From NCBI GenBank assembly GCA_934524985.1, contig CAKSYT010000025.1:1-20574 (forward strand): 20,574 nt of DNA, read 5' to 3'. The notes beneath the pieces were generated by a model that saw nothing but the letters and a program-made list of their open reading frames with translations, had not been told where the DNA came from and searched no databases. The position numbers and the translations under genes are program-made. This DNA comes from an uncultured Faecalibacterium sp. (GTDB taxonomy: Bacteria > Bacillota > Clostridia > Oscillospirales > Ruminococcaceae). Each line of letters opens with the position of its first letter. Position 1 is the first letter of the stretch. Of this stretch, positions 14,153 through 20,574 are shown piece by piece.

Positions 14153-14215
14153 ATAAAATACAAAATAGACCGCCCTTTGCCCAAAGCGGCAGAGGACGGA
14201 TATCGGGAGAAGCCA

Positions 14216-15163
14216 ATGAATCAACCTAAAAAGGAACGCTTTAAGACCAGCGTGGGCGGGCAGGCACTGATGGAGGGCATCATGATGCGCGGCCCCAAGC
14301 AGATGTGCTGCGCCGTGCGTAAGCCGGACGGCACCATTGAGACCAAACTCGACCCCACCCCCACCCACGGGGTATGGACGAAGATCCCGCTGGTGCGCGG
14401 CGCTATTTCCATGATCGAGAGCATGATCGTGGGCTACCGCTACATGATGTACTCGGCACAGGTGAGCATGGGGGACGACTACGACCCCGCCGAGGAGGAG
14501 ACCGCCTTTGAAAAATGGGTGGGGGAACATCTGGGCGAAAAAGCTGAGAACGCGCTGCTGACCGTGGCGGCGGTGCTGGGCGGTCTGCTGGCGATTTTGC
14601 TGTTCACCGTGCTGCCCACCTTCCTTGTGGGCGGGGTGAACCGTCTGCTGCCGCTGGGGCGCTGGGGCAAGGTGGTGCTGGAAGCGGTGCTGAAGGTGGC
14701 CATCTTCCTGACCTATATGGTAGGCATCTCCAAAATGAAGGAGATCCACCGCGTATTCGAGTACCACGGTGCAGAGCACAAGACCATTGCCTGCTACGAG
14801 GCGGGCGACCCGCTGACCGTGGAGAACGTGCGCAAGTATACCCGTTTCCATCCCCGCTGCGGCACCAGCTTCCTCATTCTGGTGGTCATCGTCAGCGTGT
14901 TCCTGTACAGCGTGCTGCCGTGGGGCAGCATCGGCCTGCGGGTGGTGTGCAAGCTGCTGCTGCTGCCGCTGGTCATGGGCATCAGCTACGAGCTGCTCAA
15001 GTGGTGCGGCAGGTCGGATAACATCGCCACCCGCATCATCCGTCAGCCGGGTATCTGGGTGCAGCACCTCACCGTCTTTGAGCCGGACGACAGCATGATC
15101 GAGGTGGCCATTGCCGCCATCACCCCCGTGCTGCCCGAAAACCCGGAGGAGGGCAAATGGTAA
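14216..15163 (+). CDS. DUF1385 membrane protein (YqhQ-like)
   Basis: A 315-residue member of a conserved Firmicutes family with no established biochemical role. Recognisable blocks are SVGGQALMEGIMMRGP (residues 12-27), the histidine-rich EYHGAEHKTIACYE (182-195) and HPRCGTSFL (212-220), which could coordinate a metal. About four membrane segments are predicted by eye near 113-135, 152-172, 217-235 and 240-262. The frame is open upstream to 14078, but ATG 14216 follows GGGAGAAG and begins a family-like N-terminus. It overlaps prmC by 7 bases. In other Firmicutes this family is also found beside prmC and other translation genes. Confidence 0.9.
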   Translation: MNQPKKERFKTSVGGQALMEGIMMRGPKQMCCAVRKPDGTIETKLDPTPTHGVWTKIPLVRGAISMIESMIVGYRYMMYSAQVSMGDDYDPAEEETAFEKWVGEHLGEKAENALLTVAAVLGGLLAILLFTVLPTFLVGGVNRLLPLGRWGKVVLEAVLKVAIFLTYMVGISKMKEIHRVFEYHGAEHKTIACYEAGDPLTVENVRKYTRFHPRCGTSFLILVVIVSVFLYSVLPWGSIGLRVVCKLLLLPLVMGISYELLKWCGRSDNIATRIIRQPGIWVQHLTVFEPDDSMIEVAIAAITPVLPENPEEGKW

Positions 15164-16128
15164 GTGAAGCAATGCTCCCCCGTGCAGCGGTGCGGGAGGT
15201 GGAGCAGCGGCTGACCGCCGCAGGCTGCCCGGACGCGGATTTTGACGCGCGGGAGCTGTTCCGACTGGCAACCGGGCGGGACGTGCGGCTTTCCGACCGT
15301 CCGCTGACCGCAGAGCAGGCGGCGGCGCTGGAAGTGCTCTGCACCCGCCGCGCCGCGCGGGAGCCGCTGCAATACCTCTGCGGCAGCTGGAGCTTTTTAG
15401 ACTTTGAGCTGGCGGTGGGCCCCGGGGTGCTCTGCCCCCGGGCAGATACCGAGGTGGTGGCGCAGGCCGCCGCTGAGACCCTTGCGGGCATCGAATCGCC
15501 CCGGGTGCTGGACCTCTGCGCCGGGACAGGCTGTCTGGGGTTGGGAGTCAAGCGCTTTTGCCCTGCCGCGCAGGTGACCTGTGTGGAAAAAAGCCCCGCA
15601 GCCTTTGTCTATCTGGAAAAGAATGCCCGCTGCGCTCTGACCGGGCAGGGCAGACAGACCGAGAACGTGCTGGAACCCTCTGCGCTTGAACAGGCAGATG
15701 CCCCGGCCTTGGACTGGGGCCCGGCGCTGAACGCGCTGCGGGCAGGCAAAAAGCCCGTCTACGCGGTGCAGCCGGTGCAGGGCGACCTGTTCACCTACTG
15801 GGAAACCCTGCCGGAGGGGCAGCTGGAACTCATCGTCTCGAATCCACCCTACCTGACCGCCGCCGAGATGGAGCAGTTGCAGCCCGAGGTGGCGCAGGAA
15901 CCTGCCATGGCGCTGGAAGCCGGGGAGGACGGCCTTGTGTTCTACCGTGCGCTGGCGCAGCACTACCAAAATGCGCTGTGCCCCGGCGGGGCGCTGGTGC
16001 TGGAGATCGGCTGGCAGCAGCGGCAGGCCGTAACCGCCCTGCTGGCAGAGAATGGCTGGGCAGATATCCGCTGCATCCAAGACTTTGGCGGCAACGACCG
16101 CTGCGTGATCGCCCATCGCCCAAAATAA
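15157..16128 (+). CDS. prmC: Release-factor glutamine N5-methyltransferase
   Basis: PrmC methylates the glutamine of the GGQ motif in RF1 and RF2 using S-adenosylmethionine, which raises termination efficiency. The 323-residue protein has the N-terminal helical domain, the linker motif CPRADTE (93-99), SAM motif I VLDLCAGTGCLGL (117-129) and the catalytic NPPY (229-232). Typical family length is near 280; the surplus lies mainly at about residues 165-205, between the acidic strand (VEKSPAA) and the GDLF strand, and reads as a low-conservation insert. The ATG lies inside the last codons of the DUF1385 gene after GGAGGAGG, so translation is coupled. Confidence 0.93.
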   Translation: MVSEAMLPRAAVREVEQRLTAAGCPDADFDARELFRLATGRDVRLSDRPLTAEQAAALEVLCTRRAAREPLQYLCGSWSFLDFELAVGPGVLCPRADTEVVAQAAAETLAGIESPRVLDLCAGTGCLGLGVKRFCPAAQVTCVEKSPAAFVYLEKNARCALTGQGRQTENVLEPSALEQADAPALDWGPALNALRAGKKPVYAVQPVQGDLFTYWETLPEGQLELIVSNPPYLTAAEMEQLQPEVAQEPAMALEAGEDGLVFYRALAQHYQNALCPGGALVLEIGWQQRQAVTALLAENGWADIRCIQDFGGNDRCVIAHRPK

Positions 16129-16142
16129 ATTGGAAAAAACAA

Positions 16143-16181
16143 ACAACTTCTTGTTGTAATATTTTGATTTTGTGTTATACT
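16143..16181 (+). promoter_or_regulatory. recA promoter with overlapping inverted repeat
   Basis: TTGTAA (16154-16159), 16-base spacer and TATACT (16176-16181). An inverted repeat ACAAC-TTCTT-GTTGT (16143-16157) overlaps the -35 box. No classic Gram-positive LexA box (GAAC-N4-GTTC type) was found by eye. Confidence 0.6.
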
Positions 16182-16201
16182 AAGAAGGAAAGCGAAGGAC
16201 A

Positions 16202-16218
16202 GCCCGCCCTCTGCGGGC
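16202..16218 (+). promoter_or_regulatory. Hairpin in the recA 5' leader
   Basis: GCCCGC (16202-16207) pairs with GCGGGC (16213-16218) around CCTCT, about 25 bases before the recA start and before AAAAGGAG. It could stabilise the mRNA 5' end. Confidence 0.4.
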
Positions 16219-16244
16219 CCAAAGGATAAAAGGAGCAGCAGGCT

Positions 16245-17420
16245 ATGGCAAAAAATCAGAACAACAACGTTGCACCGGCTACCCAAAAGACCGAGCCGGA
16301 AGCCAAGAAGGACGCGCTGGCTACGGCGCTGGCGCAGATCGAAAAGCAGTTCGGCAAAGGCGCCGTTATGAAGCTGGGTGACAACGCCTCTATGCAGGTG
16401 GATGCCATTTCCACCGGCAGTCTGGGGCTGGATCTGGCGCTGGGCGTGGGCGGTGTGCCGCGCGGCCGCATCATCGAGGTGTACGGCCCGGAATCCAGCG
16501 GTAAGACCACGCTGGCACTGCACATCCTTGCCGAAGCCCAGAAGAAGGGCGGCGAGGTAGCCTTTATCGATGTTGAGCACGCGCTGGATCCCACCTATGC
16601 CGAGGCACTGGGCGTGGACATCAACAACCTGCTGGTCAGCCAGCCGGACACCGGCGAGCAGGCCATGGAGATCTGTGAAGCACTGGTGCGCTCCGGTGCT
16701 ATTGATGCCATCGTAGTGGACTCGGTAGCCGCCATGGTGCCCCGTGCCGAGATCGAGGGCGAGATGGGCGACAGCCATGTGGGCCTGCAGGCACGTCTGA
16801 TGAGCCAGGCTATGCGTAAGCTGACCAGCGTCATCGGCAAGACCAACACGGTCTGCGTGTTCATCAACCAGCTGCGCGAGAAGGTGGGCGTCATGTACGG
16901 CAACCCGGAGGTGACCACCGGCGGCCGCGCTCTGAAGTACTACGCCTCGGTGCGTATCGACATCCGCCGCGTGGAGGGTCTGAAAGACTCCTCCGGTCAG
17001 TTCATCGGCAACCACACCCGCGCCAAGATCGTCAAGAACAAGGTGGCTCCGCCGTTCCGTGAGGCCGAGTTCGATATCATGTTCGGCGAGGGCATCTCCA
17101 AAATGAGCGAGCTCATTGACGTGGGCGTCAAGCTGGGCATCGTGCAGAAGAGCGGCGCATGGTTCAACTACGGCGATATCCGTCTGGGTCAGGGTCGCGA
17201 CAATGCCAAGCAGTTTTTGAAGGACAACCCCGAGATCGCCAATGACATCGAGGGGCAGATCCGCGCCAACGCCGATAAGCTGTACGCCACCCGCCGCCCG
17301 GCAGGCCGCGCCGCAGCCGCCGCGGAAAAGCCCGCCGAGCCCGCAGCCGCAAAGGAGCCGGTGGTCAAGGCTCCCACCCGCAGCAGCGAGAGCGAGCTGG
17401 ACATCATGGTGGAGGACTAA
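16245..17420 (+). CDS. recA: Recombinase RecA
   Basis: RecA forms ATP-dependent filaments on single-stranded DNA, drives strand exchange, and stimulates LexA self-cleavage. The 391-residue product has the N-terminal oligomerisation helix, Walker A GPESSGKT (81-88), Walker B region [10 protein letters not shown] (155-164), loop L1 around [15 protein letters not shown] (166-180) and loop L2 in [21 protein letters not shown]. The C-terminus is Ala/Pro-rich then acidic ([10 protein letters not shown]), as expected for the autoregulatory tail; it is somewhat longer than in E. coli. AAAAGGAG supports the ATG. recX begins right after the stop. Confidence 0.98.
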   Translation: MAKNQNNNVAPATQKTEPEAKKDALATALAQIEKQFGKGAVMKLGDNASMQVDAISTGSLGLDLALGVGGVPRGRIIEVYGPESSGKTTLALHILAEAQKKGGEVAFIDVEHALDPTYAEALGVDINNLLVSQPDTGEQAMEICEALVRSGAIDAIVVDSVAAMVPRAEIEGEMGDSHVGLQARLMSQAMRKLTSVIGKTNTVCVFINQLREKVGVMYGNPEVTTGGRALKYYASVRIDIRRVEGLKDSSGQFIGNHTRAKIVKNKVAPPFREAEFDIMFGEGISKMSELIDVGVKLGIVQKSGAWFNYGDIRLGQGRDNAKQFLKDNPEIANDIEGQIRANADKLYATRRPAGRAAAAAEKPAEPAAAKEPVVKAPTRSSESELDIMVED

Positions 17421-17927
17421 ATGGCCTTCTACCGCCGCCGACCCCGCCCGGATGCGGAAAAGTGCGCCGACCCCGCCAAGGCGCGGGCCAGTGCGCTGGA
17501 AACGCTGGCCGGGCAGGAGGTCTCTGCCAATATGCTGTATGAGCGGCTCTGCCGCCGCTATACCGAGCCCGCCGCTGCCGCCGCTGTGGCGGAGATGGTG
17601 CAGCTGGACTATGTGAACGATGCCCGCTACGCTGAGGCGCGGGCCCACAGTCTGCTGGCTGCCCACAAAAGCCGCCGCGCCGCCGCCCAGAGCCTGCGCC
17701 AGAAGGGGCTTGCCCCCGCCGAGGTGGCGGGCGCGCTGGAAGCGGTCTACGCCCCGGAGGACGGCGGCGATGACCCGGAGCTGGAAGCCGCCGCCGCGCT
17801 GGTGGACAGCCGCTACCGCAAAAAGCTTGCCATCGGCCGCCGCGACCTTGTGGTGGCCGCTTTGCAGCGCCGCGGCTTTGCCTACCCCACCATCAAGGAA
17901 GCCATCCGCAGGGTGGAGGAGGAATGA
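17421..17927 (+). CDS. recX: Regulatory protein RecX
   Basis: RecX binds RecA filaments and limits their extension and ATPase activity. The 168-residue protein shows the three-helix repeat pattern: LYERLCRRY near 35-43, VQLDYVNDARYAEARAHSLLAAHKSRRAAAQSLRQKGLAP in the middle, and RRDLVVAALQRRGFAYPTIKEAIRRV at the end. The start ATG directly follows the recA TAA, with GGTGGAGGAC in the last recA codons serving as ribosome site, so the pair is translationally coupled. Its stop codon overlaps the left edge of a dispersed hairpin element, so the last residues may be shaped by that insertion. Confidence 0.93.
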   Translation: MAFYRRRPRPDAEKCADPAKARASALETLAGQEVSANMLYERLCRRYTEPAAAAAVAEMVQLDYVNDARYAEARAHSLLAAHKSRRAAAQSLRQKGLAPAEVAGALEAVYAPEDGGDDPELEAAAALVDSRYRKKLAIGRRDLVVAALQRRGFAYPTIKEAIRRVEEE

Positions 17928-18041
17928 CCCCTCCCGTGAAAAAGTAAATCGGGAAAATCCGCAGATTTTCCCGATTTACAAATTATAAATAATTTTTCCG
18001 CTGATGATGCGCAAAGCGAACGCGGAGCGCATTTTAAATCC
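17926..18041 (+). repeat. Variable-stem hairpin element, copy 4 (short form)
   Basis: GACCCCTCCCGTGAAAAA, then the perfect hairpin at 17944-17979 (arms GTAAATCGGGAAAATC and its complement around CGCA), then aaattataaataatttttccgctgatgatgcgcaaagcg and GCGGAGCGCATTTTAAATC. The order matches the other copies, but the long body is missing. The left edge starts within the recX stop codon. On the minus strand the stem is followed by CTTTTTC or TTTTTC, so it may also terminate transcription in that direction. Confidence 0.87.
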
Positions 18042-18096
18042 TTAAATCGTGAAATTTTAAAGCATCCCTCAAAAGAGAAAGAGAGTATCATCCCTT

Positions 18097-19422
18097 ATGA
18101 AAATTGCGTGTATTTCCCTTGGCTGCCCGAAAAATCAGGTGGATCTGGATGTGATGGTGCACATCCTGCTGTCTGCCGGGCACGAGACCGTGGCCGATCT
18201 GGCTGAAGCCGATGTCATTCTTGTGAACACCTGCGGCTTTATCGAGAGCGCCAAGACCGAGGCCATTGAAAACATTCTGGAAGCCTGCGCCTACAAGCAG
18301 CAAAACCCGAACCTGAAGGTCATCGTTACCGGCTGCCTTGCCGAGCGCTACCGCAGCCAGATCGAGGAAGAGATCCCGGAGGTGGACGCTGTTGTGGGCT
18401 GCGCCTCCAACAAGGCCATTGACACCATCGTGGAGCGGCTGTTCCACGGCGAGGATCATCTGGAAAGCTACGGCGCCAAAAAGGACTTCCCGCTGGGCGG
18501 CAAGCGCGTCATCGGCACGCCCGCCCATTATGCGTACTTAAAGATCGCCGAGGGCTGCAACAACCGCTGCCACTACTGCGCCATCCCGGGCATCCGGGGC
18601 CCGCTGCACAGCCGCGATATGGCCGACTGCGTTGCCGAAGCCCGCTGGCTGGCGGGTGAGGGCGTGAAGGAGCTTATCGTTGTGGCGCAGGACCCCACCG
18701 CCTACGGCGAGGACTGGGGCAAGCCCGGCAGCATCTGTGAGCTGCTGGACAAGCTGAACAAGGTGCCGGGGCTGGAATGGATCCGCATCATGTACGCCTA
18801 CCCGGAGCGCATCACCGATGAATTTATTGCCGCCATGAAGCGCAACGAGAAGGTGGTGCCTTACCTCGACCTGCCCATCCAGCACTGCAACGATACCATC
18901 CTCAAGAACATGAACCGCCGCTCCAACCGCGCGGAACTGCTGGAGGTCATCGGCAAGCTGCGCCGCGAGATCCCCGGCATCACCCTGCGCACCACCCTGA
19001 TCGCAGGCTTCCCCGGCGAGACCGAGGAGCAGTTCGAGGATCTGTGCAACTTCGTCAAGGAGGTGCAGTTCGACCGTCTGGGCTGTTTTGCCTACTCCGC
19101 CGAGGAGAACACCGTGGCCGCCAAGATGGACGGCCAGATCGAGCAGGAAGTCAAGGACAAGCGCGCCGAGCTGGTAATGCAGATCCAGACCGGCATCATG
19201 GCGCAGAAGCAGGCTGAAAAGGTAGGCCAGACCGTGCACGTTCTGTGTGACGGCATCGATGAGGAAAACGGCCTGTACCTCTGCCGCACCACCGGCGATG
19301 CGCCGGAGGTGGACGGCTGCGTCTGCGTTTCCAGCGAGGAACCGCTGTACCCCGGCCAGTTCTACGATGTGCTGGTAGAGGACAGCGACCTTTACGATCT
19401 GTATGGTACAGTCGTAAAATAA
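18097..19422 (+). CDS. rimO: Ribosomal protein S12 methylthiotransferase RimO
   Basis: Radical-SAM enzyme that adds a methylthio group to a conserved aspartate of ribosomal protein S12. The 441-residue protein has the N-terminal UPF0004 domain with cysteines C10, C46 and C80 (second 4Fe-4S cluster), the radical-SAM CxxxCxxC at C154, C158 and C161 (GCNNRCHYCAIP), and a C-terminal TRAM domain ending EDSDLYDLYGTVV. ISLGCPKNQVD and NTCGFIESAK favour RimO over the related tRNA enzyme MiaB. The ribosome site is weak (AAAGAGAG about ten bases upstream), and no clear promoter is seen after the repeat, so read-through from recA-recX or an undetected promoter may serve it. Confidence 0.93.
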   Translation: MKIACISLGCPKNQVDLDVMVHILLSAGHETVADLAEADVILVNTCGFIESAKTEAIENILEACAYKQQNPNLKVIVTGCLAERYRSQIEEEIPEVDAVVGCASNKAIDTIVERLFHGEDHLESYGAKKDFPLGGKRVIGTPAHYAYLKIAEGCNNRCHYCAIPGIRGPLHSRDMADCVAEARWLAGEGVKELIVVAQDPTAYGEDWGKPGSICELLDKLNKVPGLEWIRIMYAYPERITDEFIAAMKRNEKVVPYLDLPIQHCNDTILKNMNRRSNRAELLEVIGKLRREIPGITLRTTLIAGFPGETEEQFEDLCNFVKEVQFDRLGCFAYSAEENTVAAKMDGQIEQEVKDKRAELVMQIQTGIMAQKQAEKVGQTVHVLCDGIDEENGLYLCRTTGDAPEVDGCVCVSSEEPLYPGQFYDVLVEDSDLYDLYGTVVK

Positions 19423-19442
19423 CGAATTGGAGGATAAAACCT

Positions 19443-20042
19443 ATGAATCTGCCCAATAAACTTACCTTGACCCGCATCATTCTGGTGCCGGTGTTCATGA
19501 TCTTTGTGTCCCTGACCAGTCTGGACGGCATCGTGGACGGTAATTTTAACGCTACCTTCTACCTGCTGGCTGGCATCGTGTTTGCCGTTGCCAGCTTCAC
19601 TGACTATCTGGACGGCCATCTGGCACGCAAGTGGCACATGGTCACCGATTTCGGCAAGTTTGCCGACCCGCTGGCCGACAAGCTGCTGACCACCGTGGCC
19701 TTCATCTATATGCTGCGGGACGGCGTGTGCAGCCCGGTGGTGCTGTGCATCATTCTGGCCCGCGAGTTTGCGGTGTCCGGCCTGCGCATGGTGGCCGCCG
19801 GTGCCAAGGACGGCAAGGTCATCGCCGCCAACATGTGGGGCAAGGTCAAGACCGTTTTGCAGATGCTGAGCATCATCTTCTACTTCTTCGGCACTGCCCT
19901 GAGCTACCGCGGCACGGTGGACAGCGTTTCCATCGTGGTGGTGGTCTCCATCGCCCTGTGCTGGCTGGTGGCTGCTGTGACCGCCATCTCCGGCATCAAG
20001 TACCTGTGGGACAACCGCAGCTTTATCAACACTGCAAAGTAA
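19443..20042 (+). CDS. pgsA: CDP-diacylglycerol-glycerol-3-phosphate 3-phosphatidyltransferase
   Basis: Integral membrane enzyme that makes phosphatidylglycerol phosphate, the committed step to phosphatidylglycerol and cardiolipin. The 199-residue protein has the CDP-alcohol phosphotransferase signature D54-x2-D57-G-x2-A-R62-x8-G71-x3-D75-x3-D79, with all aspartates present, and about five to six hydrophobic helices. The N-terminus MNLPNKLTLTRIILVP is typical of PgsA and TTGGAGG precedes the ATG. It lies 20 bases after rimO; many Firmicutes have rimO-pgsA-cinA-recA, but here recA-recX comes first and no cinA is seen. Confidence 0.95.
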   Translation: MNLPNKLTLTRIILVPVFMIFVSLTSLDGIVDGNFNATFYLLAGIVFAVASFTDYLDGHLARKWHMVTDFGKFADPLADKLLTTVAFIYMLRDGVCSPVVLCIILAREFAVSGLRMVAAGAKDGKVIAANMWGKVKTVLQMLSIIFYFFGTALSYRGTVDSVSIVVVVSIALCWLVAAVTAISGIKYLWDNRSFINTAK

Positions 20043-20056
20043 AAATGTGGAAAATC

Positions 20057-20092
20057 AAAGGCCACTGCACCTCACCGTGCAGCGGCCTTTTT
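20057..20092 (+). terminator. Terminator after pgsA
   Basis: AAAGGCCACTGCAC (20057-20070) pairs with GTGCAGCGGCCTTT (20077-20090) with one A/C mismatch and a 6-nt loop; T5 follows at 20088-20092. It ends the rimO-pgsA unit. Confidence 0.85.
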
Positions 20093-20101
20093 GGCTGTGT
20101 G

Positions 20102-20131
20102 GGACGATTTAGAATGGCTTCCGCTGCGGGG
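20102..20131 (-). repeat. Fragment of the variable-stem hairpin element (terminal block only)
   Basis: GGACGATTTAGAATGGCTTCCGCTGCG-like sequence matches 5365-5391 nearly base for base, and the reverse complement of 10411-10433. The variable hairpin is missing. As at 5365, it starts about ten bases beyond a terminator. Confidence 0.65.
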
Positions 20132-20153
20132 TAGGAGGTGGTAGCCGAGGGAT

Positions 20154-20324
20154 GTTCTCTTTTGGTGGCAAAAGAGAACCAGAAAACCACCAGCGATTTC
20201 GACGCGCTGGAGCCACGAAAAAGGGGCTGCTCGCCCCTTTTAACCCCAAAGAAGTGGGCTACACCGGAAAAAACTGAAGATTCACGCCTAGTCGGCGTGA
20301 AGATCTTTTAACCGTTTTTTCCGG
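20154..20324. repeat. Cluster of palindromes downstream of pgsA
   Basis: Four stems in 170 bp: GTTCTCTTTT/AAAAGAGAAC (20154-20179); CCAGCG/CGCTGG (about 20190-20210); AAAAGGGGC/GCCCCTTTT (20219-20241), terminator-like in both directions; and CCGGAAAAAAC/GTTTTTTCCGG (20264-20324) enclosing TTCACGCC/GGCGTGAA (20281-20301). No gene is supported on either strand. Confidence 0.65.
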
Positions 20325-20338
20325 CTCCGCCGATTCAA

Positions 20339-20528
20339 AGCCCCTCAGTCTCGCTACGCTCGACAGCTCCCCCAAGGGGGAGCACGCCCTCTCAGGCGCT
20401 CCCGCGCCAGCTCCCCCGAAGGGGGAGCCAAGCCGTTACGTTCGTTGCTAAAGTGTTAGGAGAAACGAGGAAGCTTCCGGCAGTGCCCGCTCCCCCGGGG
20501 GGAGCTGTCGCGCAGCGACTGAGGGGCT
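20339..20528. repeat. TIR-bounded intergenic element, family 2 copy B (190 bp)
   Basis: Begins AGCCCCTCAGTC and ends GACTGAGGGGCT, with inverted repeats of about 30 bp extending through CGACAGCTCCCCC. The right end carries TCGC-GCA-GCGA (20508-20518). It shares 'ctctcaggcgctcccgcgcc', 'agccaagccgtta' and 'gaagcttccggcagtgc' with copy A but is about half its length. The remaining 46 bases to the window end show nothing identifiable. Confidence 0.75.
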
Positions 20529-20574
20529 ATAAATGGAGAAGCGAAAAAAGCGTTAAAGCGATAGCGCCGACTGG

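Noticed and set aside
15963..17666. A 567-codon minus-strand open frame across prmC, recA and recX
   Set aside because: It is the antisense shadow of strongly supported genes. Its length follows from GC-biased codon use, and it spans several gene boundaries.

Overview
The window is a block of bacterial chromosome, GC-rich in its genes, with Gram-positive (Firmicutes) signatures: an spc/alpha ribosomal-protein supercluster, strong AGGAGG-type ribosome binding sites, a YqhQ-like DUF1385 protein, and a recA-recX-rimO-pgsA cluster. Protein sequences, gene order and the GC-rich palindromic intergenic repeats resemble the gut Oscillospiraceae/Ruminococcaceae, and Faecalibacterium is my best guess. 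That is recognition from memory, not a database result.

Positions 1-5306 hold the 3' part of the spc operon: rpsH (5' end cut by the window edge), rplF, rplR, rpsE, rpmD, rplO and secY, then adk and map. An intrinsic-terminator-like hairpin lies between secY and adk, and a second one ends the unit after map. Positions 5307-6320 contain no convincing intact gene. They hold two copies, head to head, of a dispersed hairpin element, a terminator-like stem, a good promoter (about 6023-6050) and a long, potentially structured leader. Positions 6321-9660 are infA, rpmJ, rpsM, rpsK, rpsD, rpoA and rplQ, ended by a strong terminator. Initiation factor, decoding-site proteins and the RNA polymerase alpha subunit are thus made from one transcript.

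Positions 9661-10530 are again repeats: a TIR-bounded element of about 370 bp abutting a long copy of the hairpin element. Then come a lipoprotein with two DxDGDG calcium-type loops, an OmpR-type response regulator and a membrane histidine kinase (10531-14081). These look like one envelope-sensing unit. DUF1385 and prmC (14216-16128) overlap. recA and recX (16245-17927) are adjacent, so RecX can restrain RecA. rimO and pgsA (18097-20042) follow another copy of the hairpin element. The last 480 bp are stacked palindromes and a second TIR element.

The most unusual content is in the intergenic DNA. Four copies of one element carry a hairpin that is always 16+4+16 nt with loop CGCA. The 16-nt arms differ widely between copies, yet pairing is kept and the flanks stay similar. 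A second element family carries small hairpins whose arms also vary in a compensated way, mostly with GCA/TGC loops. Other points are an IF-1 with an insertion of about 11 residues, a multi-stem infA leader that may overlap a decayed KOW-domain gene, and hairpins just upstream of rpsM and rpoA.
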